Of a DNA stretch of 64,000 nucleotides, positions 18,314 to 31,838 are shown in pieces. This DNA is from Nannocystis exedens (lineage in GTDB: Bacteria; Myxococcota_A; Polyangia; Nannocystales; Nannocystaceae), in assembly GCF_002343915.1 (NCBI RefSeq), contig NZ_NETK01000001.1, positions 9,820,001 to 9,884,000 of the forward strand, read 5' to 3'. The number at the start of each line of letters is the position of its first letter. Positions within the stretch are counted from its first letter, which is position 1. The notes under the pieces are model-generated. The model had not been told where the DNA came from, did no database searches, and was given only the letters and a program-made list of their open reading frames with translations. A program made the translations under genes and the position numbers.

Positions 18314-19141
18314 CTGGCGCCGCGCCGGCCAGCAGCGCCTGCACGCGGGCCAGCGAGGTCGCGATCGCGGCGGAGGGGGGCCGGCGTCGCCCTCGGGGAC
18401 CAGGACGTCGCCGACGCGGACGCGCCCCGGCGCGCGCGTCTCCGCGTAGGCGCCGGCGCAGGCGTGGCGGCCGAACGGGCCGAGGTCGAACTCGTGGTGC
18501 TCGGCGAGCGTCCGCAGCGTCCGCGGGTCGGCGGGGAGCTCCTCGTGGGCGCGGGTGACGACGACGCAGCGCGGGGTCGGCAGGCCGACCGCCAGCGTCA
18601 GGCCCGAGGGGCCGCGGAGGTCGCGGCCGAGCAGCGCGTCCTCCGAGAAGGCGCCGGGCGCGTCCCCGTCGTCGAGCAGGAAGTTGGCGCGGAAGCGGCG
18701 GACGTCCCAGTCGACCTCGGGCTGTAGCGCCCGCAGGTGCGCCAGGGTCCGGGTGGTCAGCACGTGGACGGGGGCGAAGTCCTGGTGGCGGCCGGGCGCG
18801 GCGAAGCGGCCGGGGGCGTCGTGGGCGGCCTGCAGGCGCACGCGGCGGCCGAGCAGCGACGACAGCGCCGGCTCGACCTCCGCGCCCTCGACGACCTCGC
18901 CGTCGGGCAGCGTCACGCGCAGCGGCAGCGGCTCGTCGCGATCGGCGAGCAGCGCAGCCCGACAGGCGCGCAGGGCCGGGTGCGTCGGCCCGCGCTTGTT
19001 GGCGATCCTCTCGCCGGTGTCGACGTCGACCGCCACGTATCGCCGATCGCCGACGCAGCCCGCGTGATCGACGTAGGTCTCGGGCAGCGACTCGCCCAGC
19101 ATCGCCTTGACGGGGTAGCGCCAGATCGCCAGGACGCCCAT
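18309..19141 (-). CDS. MOSC-domain protein, apparent frameshift near the C-terminus
   Basis: Starts MGVLAIWRYPVKAMLGE, the classic N-terminal MOSC beta-barrel, followed by GDRRYVAVDVDTGERIANKR and the MOSC domain proper with RFRANFLLDD, LRGPSGLTLAVGLPTPRCVVVTRAHEELPADPRTLRTL; the conserved Cys is in PTPRCVVVT. MOSC proteins bind sulfur- or molybdopterin-type cofactors and act as reductase partners. After RVRVGDVLVPEGDAG the frame enters a C6 run (G's at 18375-18380). Read as is, the protein continues through the CATG array to a stop at 18242. With one more C it would end naturally ...SAAIATSLARVQALLAG at 18309. Sequencing error or real variation cannot be separated here. Confidence 0.85.
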
Positions 19142-19184
19142 GGTCTCCTCCGCCGCCAGCGTACCGCGGGCGGCCGGGCGGACG

Positions 19185-19226
19185 AGATGTCCGAAGGGAC
19201 ATCTGGTGACAGGACAGGTCGGCGCT
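19185..19226. repeat. 14-bp unit array, three units, in a divergent promoter region
   Basis: agatgtccgaaggg, acatctggtgacag, gacaggtcggcgct. The first two form AGATGTCC-gaag-GGACATCT, a perfect 8-bp stem whose outer pairs differ from the usual ACATG yet still match. The surrounding 19142-19506 region has no gene and separates the divergent MOSC and Cache-kinase genes. Confidence 0.75.
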
Positions 19227-19506
19227 GCGGGGCCGCCGCGGTGCGCGAAATGACGCGGACCGCCGATGCGGACGCGGCCGCCGCAGCGGACCGCGTGGCC
19301 CGAATTCGCAGCACGCGGGCCCCGGATCGGCGGCCCTGGCGGTGCCCGCAATCGGGGCACGGCCCATCCTCAGGCGCTGGATCCCGCGTACGGTGAATCC
19401 GGCGCAGAGGCGTTCATCGGGCCTGCTCCGAGCCTGCGGGCGGCGGCGGTCCGGCGCCCGACACGCGGGCGGTCATGCCCGGGCGGATCGTGATACGTAG
19501 GGGCAC

Positions 19507-21930
<2,424 letters not shown>

Positions 21931-21952
21931 ATCGAGGCCAGGGCGATCACCG

Positions 21953-21981
21953 TTGCGAGCGTTTCGGTCCTGGCCTAAGAC
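21953..21981 (+). promoter_or_regulatory. Candidate promoter of the alpha/beta-hydrolase lipoprotein
   Basis: TTGCGA at 21953-21958, 17 bp, TAAGAC at 21976-21981; ATG follows at 21993. Boxes are imperfect, so this is a tentative call. Confidence 0.4.
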
Positions 21982-21992
21982 CGGACCAGCTC

Positions 21993-23150
21993 ATGCGTCG
22001 TGTGATTCGTCGTTCATCGTTGTTGGCAGCGCTGGCCGTCGCTTCTCCGGCCTGTTTCCTCGATGACCTGCTGGACGGCGATTCGGGCCCGGTGCAGCAC
22101 GACACCATCGCGCTGTCCACCGGCATCGACATGGCCTACCGCGAGCTCGGCGATCCCGACGGCGACGTGGTCATCTTCCTCCACGGGTACACCGATACCT
22201 CGCGCTCGTTCATGCCGACGGCGCTGGCGTTCCACCAGCTCGACGACGACTACCACGTGTACGTGCTCGACCAGCGCGGTCACGGCGGCTCGTCGATGCC
22301 GCCCGCGGCCGATTGCGCGGCCGCCCCGGCGCAGTGCTTCGAGCCGGCCGACATGGCCGACGACGTGATCGCGTTCATGGACGCCAAGGGCATCGCCCGC
22401 GCCTCGATCGTCGGCCACTCGATGGGCAGCTTCGTCGCCCAGGAGCTCGGCCTGTCGCACCCGCAGCGGGTCGACAGGCTGGTGCTGATCGGCACCGCGG
22501 CGAGCGTGGTCGGCAACGTGGTGCTGCAGGACTACATCCTCGCCGAGCCGGTCGAGGGCGCGTGGAAGGCCGGCTTCGAGGCCCAGGGCCTCGCGTTCCC
22601 CGAGGAGGTCTACGCGCTCGATCCGCTCGACGCGGACGCCGACGCGCAGGCGTGGATCGAGGGCGCCTGGGTGGTCGACCCGGCGGCCGACCCCGACTAC
22701 CTGGCCTCGATCGTGCCCGAGACGGCGGCGACGCGCATGGGCACGTGGATCGGCGTGGCCCGGGCGCTGCTGCAGACCGACAACAGCCAGCGCCTGCAGG
22801 ACCTGAGCGTGCCGACGCTGATCCTGTGGGCCACCCAGGACGCGTTCTTCTACGACGACCCCGACCAGCAGGCGCTGCGCGCCGCGCTCGACGTCGCCGT
22901 CGACGCGTGCAAGCTCGAGTACTGGTTCAAGCAGTACGGCAAGCGGCCGATCGGCCCCGACGGCGTGCAGATCGACGACATCGGGCACAACACCCAGTGG
23001 GCCGCCCCCCAGGAGGTCGCGCGCGACCTGGTGGCCTACTTCGGCACGGGCCAACCGACGAAGGACTGGTACTACTCGGCCGACGGCGACCCGCAGGACA
23101 TCGTCACCCAGAAGAAGGCGGCGCCGCTTTACCACGGCAAGTGCGAGTGA
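21993..23150 (+). CDS. Alpha/beta-hydrolase lipoprotein
   Basis: 385 residues. MRRVIRRSSLLAALAVASPAC is a lipoprotein signal peptide. The hydrolase core follows directly: DVVIFLHGYTDTSRSF (oxyanion hole HGYTD), YHVYVLDQRGHGGSS, the nucleophile elbow IVGHSMGSFVAQELG (Ser near 145), an acid in LILWATQDAFFYDD, and the histidine in IDDIGHNTQWAAPQEVARDLVAYFG. This is a complete Ser-Asp-His triad of the epoxide hydrolase/haloalkane dehalogenase-like group. The substrate is not known. Its 3' end is partly repeated just after the stop (see terminator). Confidence 0.88.
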   Translation: MRRVIRRSSLLAALAVASPACFLDDLLDGDSGPVQHDTIALSTGIDMAYRELGDPDGDVVIFLHGYTDTSRSFMPTALAFHQLDDDYHVYVLDQRGHGGSSMPPAADCAAAPAQCFEPADMADDVIAFMDAKGIARASIVGHSMGSFVAQELGLSHPQRVDRLVLIGTAASVVGNVVLQDYILAEPVEGAWKAGFEAQGLAFPEEVYALDPLDADADAQAWIEGAWVVDPAADPDYLASIVPETAATRMGTWIGVARALLQTDNSQRLQDLSVPTLILWATQDAFFYDDPDQQALRAALDVAVDACKLEYWFKQYGKRPIGPDGVQIDDIGHNTQWAAPQEVARDLVAYFGTGQPTKDWYYSADGDPQDIVTQKKAAPLYHGKCE

Positions 23151-23219
23151 CGACGGCGGCGCCGCTTTGCCACGGCGAGTGCGAGCGACGACGGTGCGGC
23201 TCGCTCGCTTTGTGGCAAA
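23114..23219 (+). terminator. Duplicated gene end forming a large hairpin
   Basis: The last 38 bases of the hydrolase gene are repeated immediately after the stop (GGCGGCGCCGCTTTACCACG versus GGCGGCGCCGCTTTGCCACG, starting near 23114 and 23154). The second copy can pair with downstream DNA: TTTGCCAC (23166-23173) with GTGGCAAA (23212-23219) and GCGAGC with GCTCGC inside. There is no T-run after it, so any terminator would be atypical. Confidence 0.45.
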
Positions 23220-23328
23220 AGCCGCGGCGGGCGGTCCTGCGAATGCGACCCGGCGCCGGGTGCCATCCTTGCCGCGCGAGGGTACCCGGAGGCGCCGGGC
23301 CTGGCCCGGCGATCGGGCGCGGCGACGC

Positions 23329-23357
23329 TTGACAGGACGGCGGCGCCGGTCATTACG
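23329..23357 (+). promoter_or_regulatory. Sigma70-type promoter of the DUF3089-like lipoprotein
   Basis: TTGACA at 23329-23334, 17 bp spacer, ATTACG at 23352-23357; the ATG is 8 bp further, again a very short leader. Confidence 0.55.
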
Positions 23358-23364
23358 TGGTGCG

Positions 23365-24645
23365 ATGATCGCCGCTCCCCGGATCCCGCGCCTGCTGCTG
23401 GCCGTCCTGTTCGCGTCCGTCGCCTGCGGCGGCGAGAGCGACGGCACGGCCGGTGAGACGTCGACCGGTGACCCCGGCAGCACCTCGGGCGATCCGGCGA
23501 CGACGACCACCACCGGCTCGACCACCGAGGTCGCGCCGACCACCGGCACCGGGAGCGACGCGAGCACCACCGGCGCCCCGCTCGAGGGCTACGACGATCC
23601 GGCGCTGTGGCTGTGCCACCCGGACAAGCCGGTCGACGCCGACGCCTGCCTCTCGGCCGACCTGACCGCGACCGAGCTGCTGCCCGACGGCGGCACCGCG
23701 ATCGTCGAGCACACGATCGCGGCCGCGCCGGCGTTCGACTGCTTCTACGTCTACCCGACCGTCGACATCCGCCTGCAGCCGGGCCAGACCGAGAGCTTCG
23801 ACGACCTCGACCAGGAGCTCGACCCGCTGCTGAACCAGGCGGCCCGCTTCACCTCGATGTGCCGGATGTTCGCGCCGCTCTACCACCAGGTGACGATCGG
23901 CACCTACGGCAGCAGCGAGGCCGAGGCCCTGCTGACGGCGGCGTACCAGGACGTGCTGGCCGCGTTCGAGAGCTACCTCGAGCGCCACGCCGACGGCCGG
24001 CCGCTGCTGATCCTCGGCCACTCGCAGGGCACGCACATGACGACGCGGCTGATCCAGGAGGTCGTCGAGCCCGACCCCGCGCTGCGCGAGCGGCTGCTGG
24101 CGGCGTTCTTGCTCGGCGGCTCGTTCAGCGTGCCGTTCGGCGAGCAGGTCGGCGGCACGCTGGCGACCATCCCGCTGTGCGAGAGCGCCGAGCAGCTCGG
24201 CTGCGTCGTCGCCTACCGCACCTACGCGGCCGGGCTGCCGCCCGAGGGGACCTCGAACGCGCCCGACATCCCGGGCAACGACGTCGCCTGCACCAACCCG
24301 GCCGCGCCCGGCGGGGGCTCGGCGCGCGCCCGCGGGGCGTTTTTCCCCAACTTCACCCATCAGGAGGCGGTGTTCCCCAAGATCGACTTCGGCGCGGCGA
24401 TCGACACCCCGTTCGTGGTCATGCGCGACTTCTACGGGCTGTCGTGCCAGACCGACGGCGACGGCGAGCACTTCCTGGCGGTCGCGCCCGAGCCCGACGC
24501 GGACGACGTACGCACCGACCCGATCGACGTCATGGCGCCGCTGTTCAACCCCGGCTTCCTCGGCCTGCACGTGCTCGACTACAACTTCGCGCTGCAGGAC
24601 CTGCTCGACGCGGCCGCGGCGAAGGCGACCGCCGCGGGGCTGTGA
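23365..24645 (+). CDS. DUF3089-type alpha/beta-hydrolase lipoprotein
   Basis: 426 residues. MIAAPRIPRLLLAVLFASVAC is a lipoprotein signal; about 55 residues of Thr/Gly/Ser-rich linker follow. The enzyme region matches the DUF3089 lipase-like group: FDCFYVYPTVDIR, QAARFTSMCRMFAPLYHQVT, YQDVLAAFESYLER, and the nucleophile elbow LLILGHSQGTHMTTRLIQE with Ser near 215. The pairs of Cys (FDCF, TSMCRM, PLCESAEQLGC, VACTN, GLSCQT) suggest disulfides and an extracytoplasmic place. It neighbours another hydrolase lipoprotein on the same strand, but each seems to have its own promoter. Confidence 0.85.
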   Translation: MIAAPRIPRLLLAVLFASVACGGESDGTAGETSTGDPGSTSGDPATTTTTGSTTEVAPTTGTGSDASTTGAPLEGYDDPALWLCHPDKPVDADACLSADLTATELLPDGGTAIVEHTIAAAPAFDCFYVYPTVDIRLQPGQTESFDDLDQELDPLLNQAARFTSMCRMFAPLYHQVTIGTYGSSEAEALLTAAYQDVLAAFESYLERHADGRPLLILGHSQGTHMTTRLIQEVVEPDPALRERLLAAFLLGGSFSVPFGEQVGGTLATIPLCESAEQLGCVVAYRTYAAGLPPEGTSNAPDIPGNDVACTNPAAPGGGSARARGAFFPNFTHQEAVFPKIDFGAAIDTPFVVMRDFYGLSCQTDGDGEHFLAVAPEPDADDVRTDPIDVMAPLFNPGFLGLHVLDYNFALQDLLDAAAAKATAAGL

Positions 24646-24695
24646 GCCCGCGGCCTGTCCCCTTCGGACCTGCGCCGCCGAGCCGGGCGATCGGG

Positions 24696-24765
24696 ACATG
24701 GTTCAAGAAGAATGCCCGAAAGAACATGGCCCATCAGGCATATCCCTTGGAACATGTCGAATGAG
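24696..24765. repeat. 14-bp unit array, five units
   Basis: acatggttcaagaa, gaatgcccgaaaga, acatggcccatcag, gcatatcccttgga, acatgtcgaatgag, in strict 14-bp phase, between the convergent DUF3089 lipoprotein and GNAT genes. Confidence 0.88.
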
Positions 24766-24841
24766 CCAGCCCCGCGATGCCGACCCCAAGGGCCGCCGGG
24801 CGGCTCCCGCCGCGAGGGGCCCTGTCGGCGCCGCCGGCGGC

Positions 24842-25285
24842 TCAGTCGAGCGGCCGGGTCATGAGCACCCGCGGGGGCGCGGTGAAGCCGGCCCGGCGGT
24901 ACAGCTCGAGCGCCGGGGTGTTGTCGGTGCGGACCATCAGGTGGACGGCGCGGGCCCCGTGGGCGCGGGCGGAGGCGAGGGCGGCGTCGAGGAACACGCG
25001 GCCGCGGCCGGCGCCGCGGACCTCGGCGCGGAGATAGAGCTCGGTGAGGAAAGCGTCGCGACCGCCCCACTCGAGGTCGAAGCCCCAGGTGAGCACGAAG
25101 TAGCCGAGCGGGGTGTCGCCGTCGAGGCCGAGGACCACCGTGCCGAGCCCGGGGGAGCCGATCAGCGTCCGCAAGGGCGCCTCGCCCGGTCCGCGGCGCC
25201 ACGGGATGTGCTCCAGGCGGTTGAAGTCCTCCATCATGTCGAGGATCGCGGGGACGTCGGAGCTCGTGGCCGGGCGAAAGTGCAT
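24842..25285 (-). CDS. GNAT-family N-acetyltransferase
   Basis: 147 residues, the usual GNAT length. MHFRPATSSDVPAILDMMEDF is the first strand and helix; TELYLRAEVRGAGRGRVFLDAALASARAHGARAVHL contains the acetyl-CoA pyrophosphate loop (R-x-x-G-x-G/A pattern) and NTPALELYRRAGF is the last conserved motif. A cytoplasmic acetyl-transfer enzyme for a small amine or peptide; substrate unknown. Confidence 0.92.
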   Translation of the reverse strand: MHFRPATSSDVPAILDMMEDFNRLEHIPWRRGPGEAPLRTLIGSPGLGTVVLGLDGDTPLGYFVLTWGFDLEWGGRDAFLTELYLRAEVRGAGRGRVFLDAALASARAHGARAVHLMVRTDNTPALELYRRAGFTAPPRVLMTRPLD

Positions 25286-25455
25286 GGTGCCGGCACTATA
25301 GGGCCCACCGCGGAGCTTGCGCGCACGCGGCCGGTTTCGGGCGCCTGGACCCCTTTGGGGCCGCCGGGCGCCGATCCGTGCGCGGAGAGCGGCGCCGCGC
25401 AGGCGCGTGCGCGGGCGTTGTCGCCGGACGGCGTTGCCGGCAACATTGCTGGGGC

Positions 25456-27247
<1,792 letters not shown>

Positions 27248-27261
<14 letters not shown>

Positions 27262-29617
27262 GCGCCGGTCCGCGCTGGCGCTGGCGCTGAGCCTCGGCTG
27301 CGCCCCGCGGGGGCCGACGACCGCGCCCGTGCATGCACCGAAGGACATGTCCTCGGAGACATCCGGCGCGGCGGCGGTGGCGACCTGCGACGCGCGGGCG
27401 AGCGCGGTCCAGGACGGGCTGGTGCGCCTGACCGACCGCTACCTGTGGGAGGAGATCGAGCAGCTCGTCCAGGCCCACGTGGCGACCCGCGGCCGGCCCG
27501 ACGCGGCCCGCTGCGCCGAGGCGACCCGCCAGGCGCTGACGACGGTGACGCTGCGCTGGGCCGAGCAAGGGGCCGAGTCGGGCGGGGCGCAGAGCCACGC
27601 GCTGGCCCGCCAGGCCTACGCGGCCCTGCGCCAGCACTTCCCCGCCGAGGCCGAGGCGCCGCTGCTGCACCACGCGATGGGCAAGCTCGAGTGGGCCCGC
27701 GCCGAGCGGCTCACGGCCGAGATCGGCGAGCGCACGCTGACCGACGACGCGCTGCGCGAGGCCCACGCCCACCACCGCGCCGCCCTGGCCGGCGGGCTGC
27801 CGGCCGAGCAGGCCGCCCGCTCGGCCCGCGCCCAGCTCGACGCGGTCCGCCGCGTGCGCGAGGGGGAACCTCGCTCTTGGGTCATGTCCGAACAGACATG
27901 TCTCCCGGATCCGCGCGGCCGCTGCACCGACCCGGTCCCGCGCGTCGCCCCCGGCGAGCTGACGCCCGGCGACCGCGAGTGGCTGGCCGCCTACGACGCG
28001 TTCCTCGCCGAGCCCGGGCTGCAGAACACGCCCGAGGCCGGGCAGGTCGCGGTCGAGCGGGCCGAGCTGCTGATGCGGTACCGCCGCTGGGACGAGGCCG
28101 AGGCCGGCCTGCGCGCGGTCACCGGGCCGGCGCGCGAGCAGGCCAGGGTGCTGCTGGTCGGGCTGCTGCTGGCGCGCTGGATGGAGGCCGCCAGCGCCAG
28201 CGAGCGCTCGGCCGCCCGCCTCGCGCTGGTGACCGCCGCGACCGAGGTCGAGGCCGCCGGCGGGCCGCAGGCGCCCCAGGTCGCGGCGCTGCGGCGGGCG
28301 GCGCTGTGGGCCCAGGCCGAGGAGTCGGAGGCGGTCGGCGACGACGCCCGCTGCGGCGCGGCCTTCGAGGCGCTGTACGCCGACCTCGGCGCCGACCTCG
28401 ACGCGGCGGCCGAGGCGGCCGACGGCGCCGGTCGCTGCTACGAGCACGCCGGCCTGACGCAGAAGGCGATCGACTGGCTCGAGCGGATGGCCGACGTCCA
28501 CCGCGAGGACCCGCGGGCCCCCGACGCGGTGCTGCGGCTGGCCCGCCTGCACGAGCGGATCTTGAACGACGAGCAGGCCCGCGACCGCTACCTCGACCTG
28601 GTGGCCCGCGCCCCGCGGCACCGCGCCGCCGCGACCGCCCGCCGCCGCTCGCTGATCCTCAGCCTGCGCGCCGGGACATTGCCCGAAGGACAGCTCGACG
28701 CGCTGATCCGCGGCCGCCCGGAGGAGCGCACGCTGGCGGCGGCGATCCAATTCCGCGCGGTGATCCGCCCCGGCGTCACGCCCGAGGCGGCCGAGAAGTA
28801 CATCGAGCGGTTCGGCAAGGAGGGCGGGCCGCGGCGGCTGGCGATCGCCCACGCGTACGCGGCCGAGGCCTGGCTGCGCGCGTCCTGCCCGGTCCCCGGC
28901 ACCGAGGGCCTGTGCGTCGAGTTCGGCCGCGACCGCACGCCGGCGCGCGTGGTGGCCCGCCTGCCGAAGCCGCACGCCCGCGGCCGCGAGCACCTCGACC
29001 GCGCGCAGAAGCTGCTGCCCGAGGTCAGCGGCGGCGAGGTCGACAAGCTCGAGGCGCCGATCGCCGTCGACGCCGAGGAGGCGCGGGCCGCCAGCCGCCA
29101 GGTCGCGCTGCTGCAGGGCGATCTCGACGCCGAGTCGGCCCTCACCAGCCAGCCGCCCAAGAGCCTCGACCCGGCCCGCTCGCGCGCGTGGCTCGAGGTC
29201 CGCAAGGCCGAGGTCGAGCGCATGAGCGCGGTCTACGAGAAGGCCACCGCGGGCGGGACCGGCGGGCGCGATCAGGCGGCGGCGCTGATCGAGACCCGCA
29301 AGGCGCAGGTGTACGAGTCCGACCTGGCGCTGCTCGACGCGGTCGCCGCCGCCGTCGAGGCCGCCGGCGACGCCGGCCTGGCCCGGCAGATGCGCGAGCT
29401 GGCGGCCCAGCGCCGCGAGGCGGTGTTCACCGCCTACGCCCGCTGCCTCGACCACGTCGCCGCGTGGGGCCACGACGCCGGCGGCCAGAGCGCCCTGTGC
29501 CGCGCCGGCCTCGGCCGCCTGGTCGGCCGCTACGAGGAGCCGCTCGAGTACGCGCCGGACAGCGACGGCCGGGTGATCGTCGGCGCCGCGGCCAAGGCGG
29601 CGGGCGCCCTGCGCTGA
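27248..29617 (+). CDS. TPR-like lipoprotein coupled to the upstream kinase
   Basis: 789 residues. MARRERRSALALALSLGC is a lipoprotein signal. The rest is almost wholly helical, Ala/Arg/Leu/Glu-rich, with tetratricopeptide-like pairs (RYRRWDEAEAGLRAV; CYEHAGLTQKAIDWLERMADVHREDPRAPDAVLRLARLH). Three insertions of the 14-bp unit fall in the coding sequence: residues APKDMSSETSG near the N-terminus, SWVMSEQTCLP at about 213 and GTLPEGQL at about 478. Translational overlap with the kinase suggests it is the kinase's partner or substrate in the cell envelope. Function unknown. Confidence 0.82.
27331..27372. repeat. 14-bp unit array inside the TPR lipoprotein gene, three units
   Basis: gcatgcaccgaagg, acatgtcctcggag, acatccggcgcggc. 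It encodes part of the linker just after the lipobox. Two further two-unit copies lie at 27882-27909 (tcatgtccgaacag, acatgtctcccgga) and 28676-28703 in the same gene. Confidence 0.7.
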
Positions 29618-29656
29618 GCGGGGCGGGTGCGCGCGGTCTGCCGCGAGACCCTCGGG

Positions 29657-29726
29657 ACATGCTTGCAAGGGCATGTCGAAGCGAGCATGTCGTTTCAGAC
29701 ATGGCCTCCGTGACATGCCCGAAGAG
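29657..29726. repeat. 14-bp unit array, five units
   Basis: acatgcttgcaagg, gcatgtcgaagcga, gcatgtcgtttcag, acatggcctccgtg, acatgcccgaagag. It sits after the TPR lipoprotein stop. The 35 bp following it (29727-29761) resemble the 3' end of the TPR gene at 31831 on the minus strand. Confidence 0.88.
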
Positions 29727-30046
29727 GCAGACTCAGTCGCCGGGCTCGCGCAGCAGGAGCTGCGGGAGTTCGGCCGCGGTGGTCGGCGCCGGTGTCGCGG
29801 CCGAGGCGTCGCGCGGCGCACCGATGCCCCGGCAGGCGCTGGTCCGGAGACATGGCATGACGGACCTGTCGCGTCGCCGATGCGCAGGCGCCTCGGCGGC
29901 CGCCCGGCGGAGCGCTCGAGCATCACGCGGTGACGATCGCGCGCACTCGAGATCGCGCGGCGCGAAATCTTCTTCGTCGCGGGCGTGACGGCGGTCGCCG
30001 CTGGCACCGAGGCTCGCTATGCTCCCCGTCCCGCCAGGGCCTCACG
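29727..30046. other. Intergenic region with a duplicated gene-end fragment
   Basis: At 29733-29758 the sequence CTCAGTCGCCGGGCTCGCGC and following CAGCAGGA match 31830-31855 with one difference. There it is the C-terminus (LLRELGD) of a TPR lipoprotein. Here it lacks the rest of the gene. A weak two-unit CATG copy lies near 29863. No gene otherwise. Confidence 0.55.
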
Positions 30047-31384
30047 ATGCCGAATACGCGCGCTGTCATCATCATCACTGCCGTCGCGGTCAGCTGGGCC
30101 GTGTTCGTGTTCTCGACGTGCGACCTGCTCAAGGGCGACGGTCACGAGGTCGTGATGAGCGGTGCCGTCCCCAACACCTGGGACGTCGTCCCCTTCGCCG
30201 CCGCGTCGGTCACCCTGCCGGACACGTGGGCCTCGCTGCCGGCCCGCAGCGCCGACGGCTCGCTGTTCGGGGTGGTCCAGCGCGACGGCGCCGCCGCCCT
30301 CGTGAAGCTCGACGAGGCCACCGGCCGCGTGCTGTGGCGGGTCGCTCTGGACCCCCAGCCGGCGAGCTTCGTGCGGACCGATGGCTGGCGCGTCGACGAG
30401 GTGTTCCCGGCGATCCCGCTGACGGCCGCGGGCGACGGCGTGTTTCTGGTCGCCTGGGCGCGCGACTGGATCCTCGTCGCCAGCGCCGACGGTGCCCTGC
30501 GCAAGCGCGGCAGCTTCCCCGAGCAGGTGCCCTCGGTGTCGAGCGTGGGCGGAATCTGCCGCGTCGCCGAGGGCTTCTGGATCGGCCTCGAGGACGGCCG
30601 CGACGGCGGCGTCATGCTGAGCAGCGCGGGCGAGCTCGCCGGCCGACGCAGCGACCGCCCGTCCGACTGCCCCGCCGTCGGGGACCGCGAAGACGCCGAG
30701 GCGATGAGCCCGCTGCAGAACGCGCACGCCAGCAGCGAGGGCTACCCGGCGGAGGTGTGCGGCCGCTACAACAAGAGCCGCCGGCAGCGGGAGGGGAACG
30801 AGTATTGCTCCGACAAGCGCAGCGACGGCGGACCCGAGCGCACCGTGATGCTGCACATCGGCGACCCGACGTTCCGTGACGGCGAGGAGTGGCGGGTGGT
30901 CGACCGTCCGGCAGGGCTCACGGCCGGTGAGCCCGACTTCAACGCGAGGATCATCGGCTTCGAGCTGGCGTGGCCGCACGCGTTCTTCGACATGGTCGAG
31001 TGGCGCAGCCTGACCACGGAGAATCGACCGGCGGCGGACTCGTTCGAGCCCAAGCGCGTCGAGCAGCGCGAGGAGGCGATCGAGATCGTGGCCTCGATCG
31101 CCCGCAGCGGCGCGCTGGTGTGGGCGCGAAGCATGTACCGTGGCCCCTTCGTCCGCGCCAACAGCGACCACCTCGACAACATGGTCCAGTACCGCTCGCT
31201 GCTGTTCGCCTCGCACCCGGACTCGCCGGTCAAGAACCTGTACATCCTGAAGCCGGGCCTGCTCCTCGCGGTCGACCAGGCCACCGGCGCGCCGCGGTTT
31301 CAGGTCGGCGCGGCGCTGCCGCTGGCTGGGCACCCGTCGGCGAGCCCGGCGACGCCGGAGTCGCCGGCGGTCCCGCAACCGTGA
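30047..31384 (+). CDS. Membrane-anchored protein with PQQ/propeller-like strands, unknown function
   Basis: 445 residues. MPNTRAVIIITAVAVSWAVFVFSTC is an N-terminal membrane anchor or lipoprotein-like signal. Strands such as SLFGVVQRDGAAALVKLDEATGRVLWRVAL, GDGVFLVAWARDWILVASADGALRKRG and LLLAVDQATGAPRFQVGAALPL resemble PQQ-type beta-propeller blades. The middle (residues about 240-300) is charged and Cys-bearing (CPAVGD, EVCGRYNKS, EYCSDKR). No family assigned. The start codon was chosen to give the hydrophobic N-terminus. Confidence 0.72.
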   Translation: MPNTRAVIIITAVAVSWAVFVFSTCDLLKGDGHEVVMSGAVPNTWDVVPFAAASVTLPDTWASLPARSADGSLFGVVQRDGAAALVKLDEATGRVLWRVALDPQPASFVRTDGWRVDEVFPAIPLTAAGDGVFLVAWARDWILVASADGALRKRGSFPEQVPSVSSVGGICRVAEGFWIGLEDGRDGGVMLSSAGELAGRRSDRPSDCPAVGDREDAEAMSPLQNAHASSEGYPAEVCGRYNKSRRQREGNEYCSDKRSDGGPERTVMLHIGDPTFRDGEEWRVVDRPAGLTAGEPDFNARIIGFELAWPHAFFDMVEWRSLTTENRPAADSFEPKRVEQREEAIEIVASIARSGALVWARSMYRGPFVRANSDHLDNMVQYRSLLFASHPDSPVKNLYILKPGLLLAVDQATGAPRFQVGAALPLAGHPSASPATPESPAVPQP

Positions 31385-31796
31385 CGGCACGGCAATGTCG
31401 CGATCCATCAGGATGTCCTCGCAGAATTTTTCGCGTCGACGAAAGAGACAGTCGTGTGGGTGCGCGCCGAGAGGTCCTGGCGCTTGCGCGACGACGACGA
31501 TCCCGAGGGACGGCAGGTGTGACTGACCTGCAGGGGTAGAGCGCAGCGCCCGTACCTGGCGCTCCACGCGAACATCCACCCGCGCCGAGGCCTTCTTCCG
31601 ACCAGCGCGTCGCCAGCCACGCGCGCACCGTCGCGGCGTCTGGCGACGCGCCGATGACGTCGACGTCGCCCGGGTCGACGACGAGGGGCCGACCGAGACC
31701 GGTGGCCTTCTGGGCCGCCCGTCGATCGAAGCCGACCGCGTCGCCGGAGCTCGGCGGCGGTGGGCGGCGCCGTCGAGGTGAGGCGGCAGCGGGCCG
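31385..31796. other. Intergenic region with a possible gene relic
   Basis: No intact gene. On the minus strand, between about 31560 and 31740, one frame reads GLGRPLVVDPGDVDVIGASP and AATVRAWLATRWSEEGLG, which looks protein-like, but no start or family can be found and the frame degrades after about 60 codons. It may be a decayed gene. Confidence 0.35.
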
Positions 31797-31838
31797 TCAT
31801 GTCCCTTGGGACATGTCCGAAACGACATCCTCAGTCGC
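31797..31838. repeat. 14-bp unit array, three units, overlapping a stop codon
   Basis: tcatgtcccttggg, acatgtccgaaacg, acatcctcagtcgc. The first two form CATGTCCC-TT-GGGACATG. The third includes the stop of the minus-strand TPR lipoprotein (31831-31833). Confidence 0.85.
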
